A DNA stretch of 6,110 bases, from NCBI GenBank assembly GCA_023414975.1, contig JAEZMI010000088.1, positions 1 through 6,110 of the forward strand, in the 5' to 3' direction. Origin of the DNA: Pseudomonadota bacterium (lineage in GTDB: Bacteria; Pseudomonadota; Alphaproteobacteria; Rhizobiales; Xanthobacteraceae). Of this stretch, positions 1 through 5,358 are shown piece by piece (the stretch's first letter is position 1; the number at the start of each line of letters is the position of its first letter). Under the pieces are notes generated by a model. It was not told the DNA's origin, did no database searches, and saw only the letters and a program-made list of their open reading frames with translations. Position numbers and translations under genes: made by a program.

Positions 1-629
1 GGTCCGAACATCGCTCATAGGTGCCTTCGGAGGATGGGTACCGCCTCAAGGGATCGTTTCCGGGGGGTGCGGCTGTCGAACAAGTCGGCTTTGTGAAAAG
101 TGCGGCGCTGGCCGTGCTCTTTGACCCGGTTGGCCCAACGCTCACGCGCGAGATGGCCCTGAGTCCCCGGTGGGCTTGGCTGTCCGCGTCGCGCGGGTCG
201 GCGGGGTTGCTCAGGGTGGGCGAAGACGAAACCTCGCTCCCCGGGGCGTGGCGCGGCGTGCGAGCGGCGCCGCCCGCGGTGCGGGTTGTGTTCGACGATC
301 CGGCTCGGGGCGCGTCGCCGCGGGCGAGGCCTTCCGGGCGCTAGCCGGGATGTCCGTGAGCCTCGCCCCGGGAGTTGTGCTGTGCCTTTGAGCCGCGCGG
401 CAGGTCCGACTTCCCGTTCGAGGGGCTTCGCCGCTGGCAAAGCACTCTGCCTCTGGCCGGCTTGCGGTCCGCGCCTCCGTCCGACCCTCGCGTGTTGGGC
501 GTGGGCGGCCGTGGATCGCTCATATGGAGCGCTTTTCGGTAGGGCGGGGGCGAGGCTGTCTCCGGCGGCGGGGCTCGTTTGTGGCAGAGTGCTCGCGTGC
601 CACGTTGATTCGCTCCTCGCGGCTGGCAG

Positions 630-668
630 GTCCACTGGGCAAGTCCACTGGGCAAGTCCACTGGGCAT
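630..668. repeat. 13-bp direct tandem repeat, three copies
   Basis: The unit GTCCACTGGGCAA occurs head to tail at 630-642, 643-655 and 656-668. The first two copies are identical and the third differs only at its last base (T for A). The period is not a multiple of three, so the array would be read in all three frames, which argues that it is not coding. It ends 97 bp before the chosen start of the channel gene, so it could be an upstream regulatory array or simply a slippage product. No function can be assigned from sequence alone. Confidence 0.9.
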
Positions 669-753
669 TGCCGGGACGACGATTGGGGCAGATGAGGCGG
701 CTCGGCGCCGTGCGAATTTAGCTGGCCGGCGGCACCGGCGAATGGCCAAGGTC

Positions 754-760
754 AGGGAGG
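754..760 (+). promoter_or_regulatory. Ribosome binding site setting the channel start
   Basis: AGGGAGG sits five bases before the ATG at 766 and closely matches the anti-Shine-Dalgarno sequence. The in-frame ATG at 742 and the most upstream in-frame ATG at 286 have no comparable site, so this motif decides the start codon. Confidence 0.75.
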
Positions 761-765
761 CCGGC

Positions 766-2802
766 ATGACGGCCGGAAGCAGGAGCGGCGACGAGGTGCC
801 GGCGCAGGCCGGTACGGGCGATCGGCCGGAGAAAACCACAGCGGCTCCGGACACTGCCACACCGCATCCGCCCGGTTCCGGCGCGCCGGTGAACGGCGAG
901 GATCACCCCGAAGCCGTGACGGCGCCGACGAATGTTTCGGCCGCGTCCGTCGTACGCGTGGACAATGCGCAACGGCCCGCTGGGGAAGTCGACATTGTGC
1001 CTGCCGTGCCGACGGTTTCGGCCGAGGAAACGCCGTTTGCTGATGGTGTCCGGCGCGATGATGCGGTCCCCGGAAAACTTACGGGCGCGCCGGGACGGAG
1101 GTCCGCGGGGGGGACCCCCGAAGGCGATCGTGACAGGGGCGGCGAACATGAGGCTGCCAGCCAAGAGACCGCAGGGGACGGGGCGGCGGGTCACGGAGCC
1201 GAAAGCCATGGCACCGGGACTCATGGAACGGGGACCCATGGGAGCGGGAATCGTGCGGGCGGCGCGCGCGAGTTCGTCGGAACGTTTGAAACCTCTAGTA
1301 CGTCCGAATTCCCCGAGCACAGCGGAGAATGTCGGCCGGTGCGACCGGGAACAGGCCGCGAGCCTGGCCTGCCGGATGCCGCCACCGATGCTCGCGCCGT
1401 TTCTGGGACGGCGGCCAACCTACCGGTCGCGGCTCGACACCCGGCGCAGGCGGGCGGCAACCATGCCGGCCAGTCGCCAGCGGAGAATCCGCCGGCCGCC
1501 GCGGCGCCCGCCTTCCCGACGGACGCCGGGGCCCGTCACGGCGGGCGACCGCATGCCCCTTTATCCACTCCGACGCCCTTCTCGCGTGCCTGGTGGGCGG
1601 CCAAGCGCCGGCGCTGTTACGAGATCCTGGACCGCGATTCCGCGCATGATCGTACCGCCGAGCGGGTGAACATCGCGCTCATTGCGCTGATCGTGCTTAA
1701 CGTCCTCGTCGCCATGCTGGAGACGGTGCCGAGCCTCCTCCTGCGGGACATGCCGTTCTTCCGCGCCTTCGAGGCGTTGTCGCTCGTGGTGTTCGGGGTG
1801 GAATATGCGCTGCGCCTCTGGTCCGCGCCCGAGAACCCGCGCTACCGCGGCATGCCCGCTCTCCGCGCGCGGCTGCGCTACATGGTGACGCCGGCGGCGA
1901 TCATCGACCTCGTCGCCTGGCTGCCCTTCATCATCTCCATGCTCTTCCGCGTCGAGTTGCGCACGCTGGCGATCTTCCGGCTATTGCGCTTCGTGAAGCT
2001 CGCCCGCTACTCGCCGGGCATGCAGTCGCTGTTCGAGGTACTGCACAGCGAGCGGCAGTCGCTGATGGCCTGCTTCTGGCTGCTGGCCGGTTCGGTGCTG
2101 ATCGCGGCGTCCGCCATGTATGGCGCGGAAGGCAGCGCCCAACCTGAGCATTTCGGCTCTATCCCGGCGGCGATGTGGTGGGCCATGACCACGGTCACCA
2201 CGGTCGGTTATGGCGACACCTTTCCGATAACGGCCGGCGGCAAGGTGATCGCGAGCCTCACCATGATTACCGGCATCATCATGCTCGCGCTCCCGGTCGG
2301 CATCATCGCCACGGCGTTTGTCGACGTCATCAAGCGGCGCGATTTCGTCATCACCTGGGGCATGGTGGCGCGCGTGCCGCTCTTTGCCGATCTCGATGCG
2401 GTCGGCATCGGCGAGATCCACAAGGCGCTGTCGGCACATACGGCGCAGCCGGGCGAAGTGATCGTCCGGCGCGGCGAGACGGCGCGCTCCATGTATTTCA
2501 TCGCGTCGGGCGAGGTGCTTCTGGAGTTTCCGAACGAGACGGTAGTGCTCACGGAAGGTCAGTTTTTTGGGGAAATGGCTCTGGTGCGCTCCTCCAAGCG
2601 CGCGGCAACCGCACGGGCGCGGACGCGCTCGATGCTGCTGATGCTGGATGCGGCGGATCTGAGCGAGGTTGTCCATCGCCATCCGGAGATCGGCGTGCGC
2701 ATCGCGGCGATGGCAAAGGATGTTGAAGGGCCACACGCCATGGCCCGGCGCTCCGACATCGCCAACGGCGAGCTGGACGAGGCGGAGGACGGCGACGGCT
2801 AG
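766..2802 (+). CDS. Potassium channel with voltage-sensor-like S1-S4 and cyclic-nucleotide-binding domain (MloK1-like), with long N-terminal extension
   Basis: This 678-residue inner-membrane protein is probably a K+ channel controlled by cyclic nucleotide. Residues 1-270 are low-complexity, rich in Ala, Gly, Pro, Thr and charged residues, with a His-Gly repeat at about 143-160, and have no recognisable domain. Then come S1 (about 301-321), S2 (332-352), S3 (376-394), S4 (about 399-414, with R405, R408, K411 and R414 at every third position), S5 (431-453), the pore helix with the K+ filter TVGYGD at 479-484, and S6 (492-519). A cyclic-nucleotide-binding domain spans about 534-650, with phosphate-cassette residues FGEMAL (601-606) and R612. 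From about residue 459 on it closely resembles Mesorhizobium MloK1 as I remember it, a protein of about 355 residues. The start at 766 is chosen for its Shine-Dalgarno sequence. No in-frame ATG lies between there and the membrane core; a GTG at 1339 is a weaker alternative. Ligand preference (cAMP or cGMP) and true voltage dependence are not shown. Confidence 0.9.
   Translation: MTAGSRSGDEVPAQAGTGDRPEKTTAAPDTATPHPPGSGAPVNGEDHPEAVTAPTNVSAASVVRVDNAQRPAGEVDIVPAVPTVSAEETPFADGVRRDDAVPGKLTGAPGRRSAGGTPEGDRDRGGEHEAASQETAGDGAAGHGAESHGTGTHGTGTHGSGNRAGGAREFVGTFETSSTSEFPEHSGECRPVRPGTGREPGLPDAATDARAVSGTAANLPVAARHPAQAGGNHAGQSPAENPPAAAAPAFPTDAGARHGGRPHAPLSTPTPFSRAWWAAKRRRCYEILDRDSAHDRTAERVNIALIALIVLNVLVAMLETVPSLLLRDMPFFRAFEALSLVVFGVEYALRLWSAPENPRYRGMPALRARLRYMVTPAAIIDLVAWLPFIISMLFRVELRTLAIFRLLRFVKLARYSPGMQSLFEVLHSERQSLMACFWLLAGSVLIAASAMYGAEGSAQPEHFGSIPAAMWWAMTTVTTVGYGDTFPITAGGKVIASLTMITGIIMLALPVGIIATAFVDVIKRRDFVITWGMVARVPLFADLDAVGIGEIHKALSAHTAQPGEVIVRRGETARSMYFIASGEVLLEFPNETVVLTEGQFFGEMALVRSSKRAATARARTRSMLLMLDAADLSEVVHRHPEIGVRIAAMAKDVEGPHAMARRSDIANGELDEAEDGDG
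1107..1119 (+). repeat. Seven-G run followed by A and five C within the channel gene
   Basis: Positions 1107-1113 are seven consecutive G, then one A, then five C. The tract lies in the disordered N-terminal region of the channel. It could fold as a short G/C hairpin and is prone to slippage in replication or sequencing. As read here it is in frame (Gly-Gly-Thr-Pro). A one-base change would move translation out of the channel frame and the pore would be lost. Whether length varies in the population is unknown. Confidence 0.7.
1192..1251 (+). repeat. 15-bp coding repeat, four copies (His-Gly pentapeptides)
   Basis: Four units start at 1192, 1207, 1222 and 1237, each encoding a pentapeptide that begins His-Gly: HGAES, HGTGT, HGTGT, HGSGN. 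The bases have drifted at third positions (CAC/CAT, GGC/GGA/GGG) while the His-Gly pattern stays. This fits a translated repeat and supports this reading frame within the N-terminal extension. Spaced histidines could bind metal, but that is speculation. Confidence 0.75.
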
Positions 2803-2818
2803 GCGTCTGCCGGGCTGA

Positions 2819-2928
2819 GCGAAGGAGCGCCAAGGCGCATCCAGAACACCCGCCAAAGGCCGGATGCGCCGAGGCGCATCGAGAAAACCTGCGAAGGACC
2901 GGGATGCGCCAAGGCGCATCCCGGTGAT
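2819..2928. repeat. Three tandem ~40-bp palindromic repeat units between convergent genes
   Basis: Three related units fill most of the gap between the channel and icd. Their centres are GCGCC-AA-GGCGC (2827-2838), GATGCGCC-GA-GGCGCATC (2863-2880) and ACCGGGATGCGCC-AA-GGCGCATCCCGGT (2898-2925), spaced 39 and 40 bp apart. The linkers are also related: GCGAAGGA occurs at 2819-2826 and again at 2891-2898, and the first unit looks like the third with the bases CCGGGAT lost. This looks like a REP-like or BIME-like extragenic palindromic array rather than a coding tail. It may insulate the two convergent transcripts. Confidence 0.85.
2898..2925 (-). terminator. Probable icd terminator hairpin, possibly bidirectional
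   Basis: Two perfectly complementary 13-base arms, 2898-2910 and 2913-2925, flank a two-base centre, giving a very stable GC-rich hairpin. It begins 11 bases after the icd stop codon on the minus strand. No U-run follows directly; on the icd strand a TTTT lies only at 2887-2884, about ten bases beyond the stem. It is therefore not a textbook intrinsic terminator and may act as an RNA-stabilising 3' end or with Rho. Its symmetry would let it serve the channel transcript as well. Confidence 0.55.
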
Positions 2929-2936
2929 GTTCTGCC

Positions 2937-4151
2937 TCAGACGGCGAGGGCCTTCTGAAGGTTCTCGGAGATCTTGTCGAGGAAGCCGGTCGTGGAGAGC
3001 CACTTCTGGTCCGCGCCGACGAGCAGGGCGAGATCCTTGGTCATGTAGCCGCTCTCGACCGTATCGACGCACACCTTTTCCAGCGTGGCGCAGAAATTGG
3101 CGAGTTCGGCATTGTTGTCGAGCTTGGCGCGGTGCGCGAGGCCACGGGTCCAGGCGAAGATGGAGGCGATGGAGTTGGTCGAGGTCTCCTTGCCCTTCTG
3201 GTGCTCGCGGTAGTGGCGGGTGACGGTGCCGTGGGCAGCCTCGGCCTCGACGGTCTTGCCATCGGGTGTCATCAGCACGGAGGTCATCAGGCCCAGCGAG
3301 CCGAAGCCCTGCGCCACGATGTCCGACTGCACGTCGCCATCATAGTTCTTGCACGCCCAGACATAGCCGCCGGACCATTTGAGGGCCGAAGCGACCATGT
3401 CGTCGATCAGGCGGTGCTCGTACCAGATCTTGTTCTTCTCGAACTCCGCCTTGAACTCGGCGTCGTAAATGTCCTGGAATATCTTGCGGAAGCGGCCGTC
3501 ATACTGCTTGAGGATGGTGTCCTTGGTCGACAGGTACACCGGGTACTTGCGCATCAGGCCATAGTTAAGCGAGGCGCGGGCGAATTCGACGATGGATTCG
3601 TCGATATTGTACATCGACAGGGCGACGCCGGCGCCCGGGAACTTGTAGACTTCATGCTCGATGACCGCGCCGTCATCGCCGACGAACTTGATGGTCAGCG
3701 TGCCCTTGCCAGGCACGGTGAAGTCGGTGGCGCGGTACTGGTCGCCGAAGGCGTGGCGGCCGACGATGATCGGCTGGGTCCAGCCCGGCACGAGGCGCGG
3801 CACGTTCTTGCAGATGATCGGTTCGCGGAAGATCACGCCGCCGAGGATGTTGCGGATGGTGCCGTTGGGCGAGCGCCACATCTTCTTGAGGTTGAATTCG
3901 GTCATGCGGCCCGCATCCGGGGTGATGGTGGCGCATTTGACGCCCACACCCACGCGCTTGATCGCCTCGGCCGCATCGATCGTGACCTGATCCTCGGTGG
4001 CGTCGCGGTTCTCGACGCCGAGGTCGTAATACTCGAGGTCGATGTCGAGGTACGGGTGGATCAGCTTGTCCTTGATGTACTGCCAGATGATGCGGGTCAT
4101 CTCGTCGCCGTCGAGTTCGACGACGGGATTTTCGACCTTGATCTTCGCCAT
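2937..4151 (-). CDS. icd: Isocitrate dehydrogenase, NADP-dependent, dimeric eukaryote-type
   Basis: This complete 404-residue cytoplasmic TCA-cycle enzyme oxidatively decarboxylates isocitrate to 2-oxoglutarate, making NADPH. The sequence closely follows human IDH1 and the alphaproteobacterial enzymes. Isocitrate-binding residues are seen at S94, N96, R100, R109 and R132 (the residue equivalent to human IDH1 R132), and catalytic residues at Y139 and K210. Metal-binding aspartates are D250, D273 and D277, the last two within NYDGDVQSD (269-277). The NADP-binding stretch EAAHGTVTRHY lies at 304-314, followed by the QKGKETSTNS segment (318-327). Full length matches the family and no key residue is missing. 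The start MAKIKVENP is preceded on the minus strand by purine-rich GAGGTAGGAAACC, which holds a usable Shine-Dalgarno sequence. It is transcribed away from trmJ and converges on the channel gene. Confidence 0.98.
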   Translation of the reverse strand: MAKIKVENPVVELDGDEMTRIIWQYIKDKLIHPYLDIDLEYYDLGVENRDATEDQVTIDAAEAIKRVGVGVKCATITPDAGRMTEFNLKKMWRSPNGTIRNILGGVIFREPIICKNVPRLVPGWTQPIIVGRHAFGDQYRATDFTVPGKGTLTIKFVGDDGAVIEHEVYKFPGAGVALSMYNIDESIVEFARASLNYGLMRKYPVYLSTKDTILKQYDGRFRKIFQDIYDAEFKAEFEKNKIWYEHRLIDDMVASALKWSGGYVWACKNYDGDVQSDIVAQGFGSLGLMTSVLMTPDGKTVEAEAAHGTVTRHYREHQKGKETSTNSIASIFAWTRGLAHRAKLDNNAELANFCATLEKVCVDTVESGYMTKDLALLVGADQKWLSTTGFLDKISENLQKALAV

Positions 4152-4390
4152 GGTTTCCTACCTCGCACGGATGCAGCTTCGTAATGGGGCCTCGGCGCCG
4201 GTCCGCGCGGCCGCCGCCGGTGGAGGGGTGATACCGCGCCGCTGCGTCAAGCGAAAGCGCGCGGCGCCCCGACTTTGGCGGTAAAGGCCACCCGGACGCA
4301 CATAGGGGGCATGCAGCTCGCGTATGGACGCGCTGCGCATCGCGCATGAGACGGCTTTACTCGCGCCCGAATTGCGCTAGGAGGGCGCCC
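4152..4390. promoter_or_regulatory. Divergent intergenic region, icd / trmJ cluster
   Basis: This gap of 239 bp lies between divergently transcribed units, so promoters for both probably sit here. I could not place a convincing pair. A TTGACG on the minus strand (4251-4246) lacks a -10 at proper spacing, and TTGGCG at 4275-4280 on the plus strand is followed by ACATAG only after 19 bases. The final twelve bases hold the ribosome binding site of the leader ORF. No operator-like long palindrome is evident. Confidence 0.4.
4379..4385 (+). promoter_or_regulatory. Strong ribosome binding site of the leader ORF
   Basis: AGGAGGG ends five bases before the ATG at 4391. It is a near-perfect Shine-Dalgarno sequence. 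It lies 65 bases from the methyltransferase start at 4450, too far to serve that start directly, which implies that it drives the small ORF. Confidence 0.75.
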
Positions 4391-4453
4391 ATGATCGCAC
4401 CCCGCACCATCTCCGCCCGTATCCGCCGCATCGACGCGGGCCCCGCCCGATGA
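4391..4453 (+). CDS. 20-residue leader peptide, stop overlaps trmJ start
   Basis: This ORF of 20 codons starts with ATG, is served by the strong Shine-Dalgarno sequence at 4379-4385, and ends with TGA at 4451-4453. Its stop overlaps the methyltransferase start in an ATGA junction (4450-4453), the classic layout for translational coupling. The peptide starts MIAPRTISAR and holds five arginines, with no membrane segment or known motif. It is not in the methyltransferase frame, and that frame has a stop at 4378-4380 and no earlier ATG, so it is not a mis-called N-terminus. A short inverted repeat (4436-4439 with 4443-4446) just before the downstream start could hide it until ribosomes finish the leader. 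The peptide itself may have no function beyond that. Expression is inferred. Confidence 0.6.
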   Translation: MIAPRTISARIRRIDAGPAR

Positions 4454-5280
4454 CCGGCGCCGGCACCAATCGCAGCCTCGATTGGCCCGAGGGCGGGCCG
4501 GTCGTTGTGCTTGTCGAGCCGCAGCTCGGGGAGAACATTGGTTCGGCCATTCGTGCCATGGGCAATTTCGGGCTTACACGCCTGCGCATCGTCAATCCGC
4601 GCGAGGGGTGGCCGAACCCGAAAGCCGTCACCTTCGCCTCGGGTGCCGACCGCATTCTCGACGATGCCCGGATCTTCCCGGATCTGCGCACGGCCATTGC
4701 CGATCTCAATTTCGTCGCCGCCGCCACGGCCCGCGAGCGAGGGATGCAGAAAAGCGTCATCGGCGCCGACCAGTTCGCCGTCGAGGCGGGAGTTCGCATC
4801 GCCGGGGGCGAGAATGTGGGGCTGCTGATCGGGCGCGAGCGCACCGGCCTCTATACCGAGGAAGTCTCGCTCGCGGACGTGATCCTTACGTTGCCGGTCA
4901 ATCCAGCCTTTGCCTCGCTCAATCTGGGCATGGCGGTGGCGGTGATCGCCTATGAGTGGTTCAAGCATGCCTCGGGCGGCGCGCTGCCCTTCCAGCAGCC
5001 GGACCGCTACCCGATCGCCGACAAAGCGGACCTGCTCGCTTTCTTCGATCATGTGGAGCACGAGCTCGACGAGGCTCTGTTCTTCCGCTCGCCGGAAAAG
5101 AAGCCGGTGACGATCCGCAACATCCGCAACATCTTCCACCGCGTCGGTCTGACGCGCCAGGACATCGCGACGCTGCACGGCATGGTCGCCGCGCTCGTGG
5201 AGGGCAGGGGCCTGCGTGCGGCACGCACGGCAGCGCGTCTTGGCGGTCGGAAGGCAGCGGCCGACGAGGCGGACGAATAG
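4450..5280 (+). CDS. trmJ: TrmH-superfamily RNA 2'-O-methyltransferase, TrmJ-like
   Basis: This 276-residue cytoplasmic SPOUT (knotted) methyltransferase uses S-adenosylmethionine. E. coli TrmJ, its best-known relative, methylates the ribose of nucleotide 32 in the tRNA anticodon loop. Motif 1 is at 23-41 (Glu-Pro, then GENIGSAIRAMGNFGL, with N29 and R35). Motif 2 is GLLIGRERTGL (124-134) and motif 3 is LPVNPAFASLNLGMAVAV (148-165); 2 and 3 form the trefoil-knot SAM site. Residues about 190-250 form a helical tail resembling the C-terminus of E. coli TrmJ. The last 25 residues are Ala/Arg-rich and poorly conserved. The ATG at 4450 has no good Shine-Dalgarno sequence of its own and probably depends on the leader ORF it overlaps. 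The exact target nucleotide in this organism is inferred, and an rRNA target cannot be excluded. Confidence 0.9.
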   Translation: MTGAGTNRSLDWPEGGPVVVLVEPQLGENIGSAIRAMGNFGLTRLRIVNPREGWPNPKAVTFASGADRILDDARIFPDLRTAIADLNFVAAATARERGMQKSVIGADQFAVEAGVRIAGGENVGLLIGRERTGLYTEEVSLADVILTLPVNPAFASLNLGMAVAVIAYEWFKHASGGALPFQQPDRYPIADKADLLAFFDHVEHELDEALFFRSPEKKPVTIRNIRNIFHRVGLTRQDIATLHGMVAALVEGRGLRAARTAARLGGRKAAADEADE

Positions 5281-5344
5281 AGGCGCGCAACGTTCCGTTC
5301 ACCAAGATGCGCGACACTGTGATGCGCCATAATCCCGCCGGGGA

Positions 5345-5350
5345 TGGAGG
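5345..5350 (+). promoter_or_regulatory. Ribosome binding site of murI
   Basis: TGGAGG lies eight bases before the ATG at 5359 and fixes the murI start, although this leaves an N-terminus about 30-35 residues longer than usual. The only clear alternative, an in-frame GTG at 5440, has no Shine-Dalgarno sequence. Confidence 0.7.
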
Positions 5351-5358
5351 ACATTCAG

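Larger units (their letters stand above)
1..765. other. Region without a supportable gene
   Basis: No frame here gives a convincing protein. Several long open frames exist on both strands, but their translations are rich in Arg, Pro, Gly, Cys and Trp, lack recognisable domains, and overlap one another, as expected by chance in very GC-rich DNA. The frame of the downstream channel is open back to about position 286, but the best ribosome binding site lies at 754-760, so that extension is probably untranslated. I found no tRNA-like T-arm, no convincing sigma-70 promoter pair and no mobile-element ends. The one clear structure is the 13-bp triplication at 630-668. The promoter of the channel gene should lie here, but I cannot place it. 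Confidence 0.6.

Noticed and set aside
121..150. TTGACC at 121-126 as a promoter -35 element
   Set aside because: No AT-rich -10 element occurs at 16-19 bases downstream.
21..344. Plus-strand 107-codon frame starting GTG
   Set aside because: Its codon use is passable, but it has no recognisable domain and no Shine-Dalgarno sequence at suitable spacing, and it ends in an Arg/Pro-rich tail. I could not support it as a gene.
10..583. Possible diverged duplication: ATCGCTCATA at 10-19 and 515-524, TTTGTG at 90-95 and 578-583
   Set aside because: The matches are short and the offsets differ by 17 bases (505 versus 488), so chance is a sufficient explanation without a computed alignment.
286..765. 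Extension of the channel protein to an ATG at 286
   Set aside because: The frame is open, but the added residues are rich in Cys, Trp and Arg and span the 13-bp repeat; the strong ribosome binding site at 754-760 points to the ATG at 766.
15..860. Minus-strand 281-codon open frame
   Set aside because: Its translation is Arg/Pro/Ala-rich with no domain, it overlaps the channel gene start and crosses the 13-bp tandem repeat; it looks like a chance frame in GC-rich DNA.
2819..2928. Possible CRISPR array
   Set aside because: The whole ~40-bp unit, linker included, is related between copies, so there are no unique spacers; there are only three units and no cas genes nearby.
1981..3072. Minus-strand 363-codon frame across the channel 3' end, the palindromic array and the icd 3' end
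   Set aside because: It overlaps two confident genes in the wrong frame and translates the repeat array; no domain is visible.
3132..4184. Plus-strand 350-codon frame antisense to icd
   Set aside because: It is a codon-for-codon mirror of the well-identified icd gene, a common artefact in high-GC coding DNA.
5281..5358. Promoter for murI using CATAAT at 5328-5333
   Set aside because: The sequence 17 bases upstream bears no resemblance to a -35 element; co-transcription with trmJ is at least as likely.
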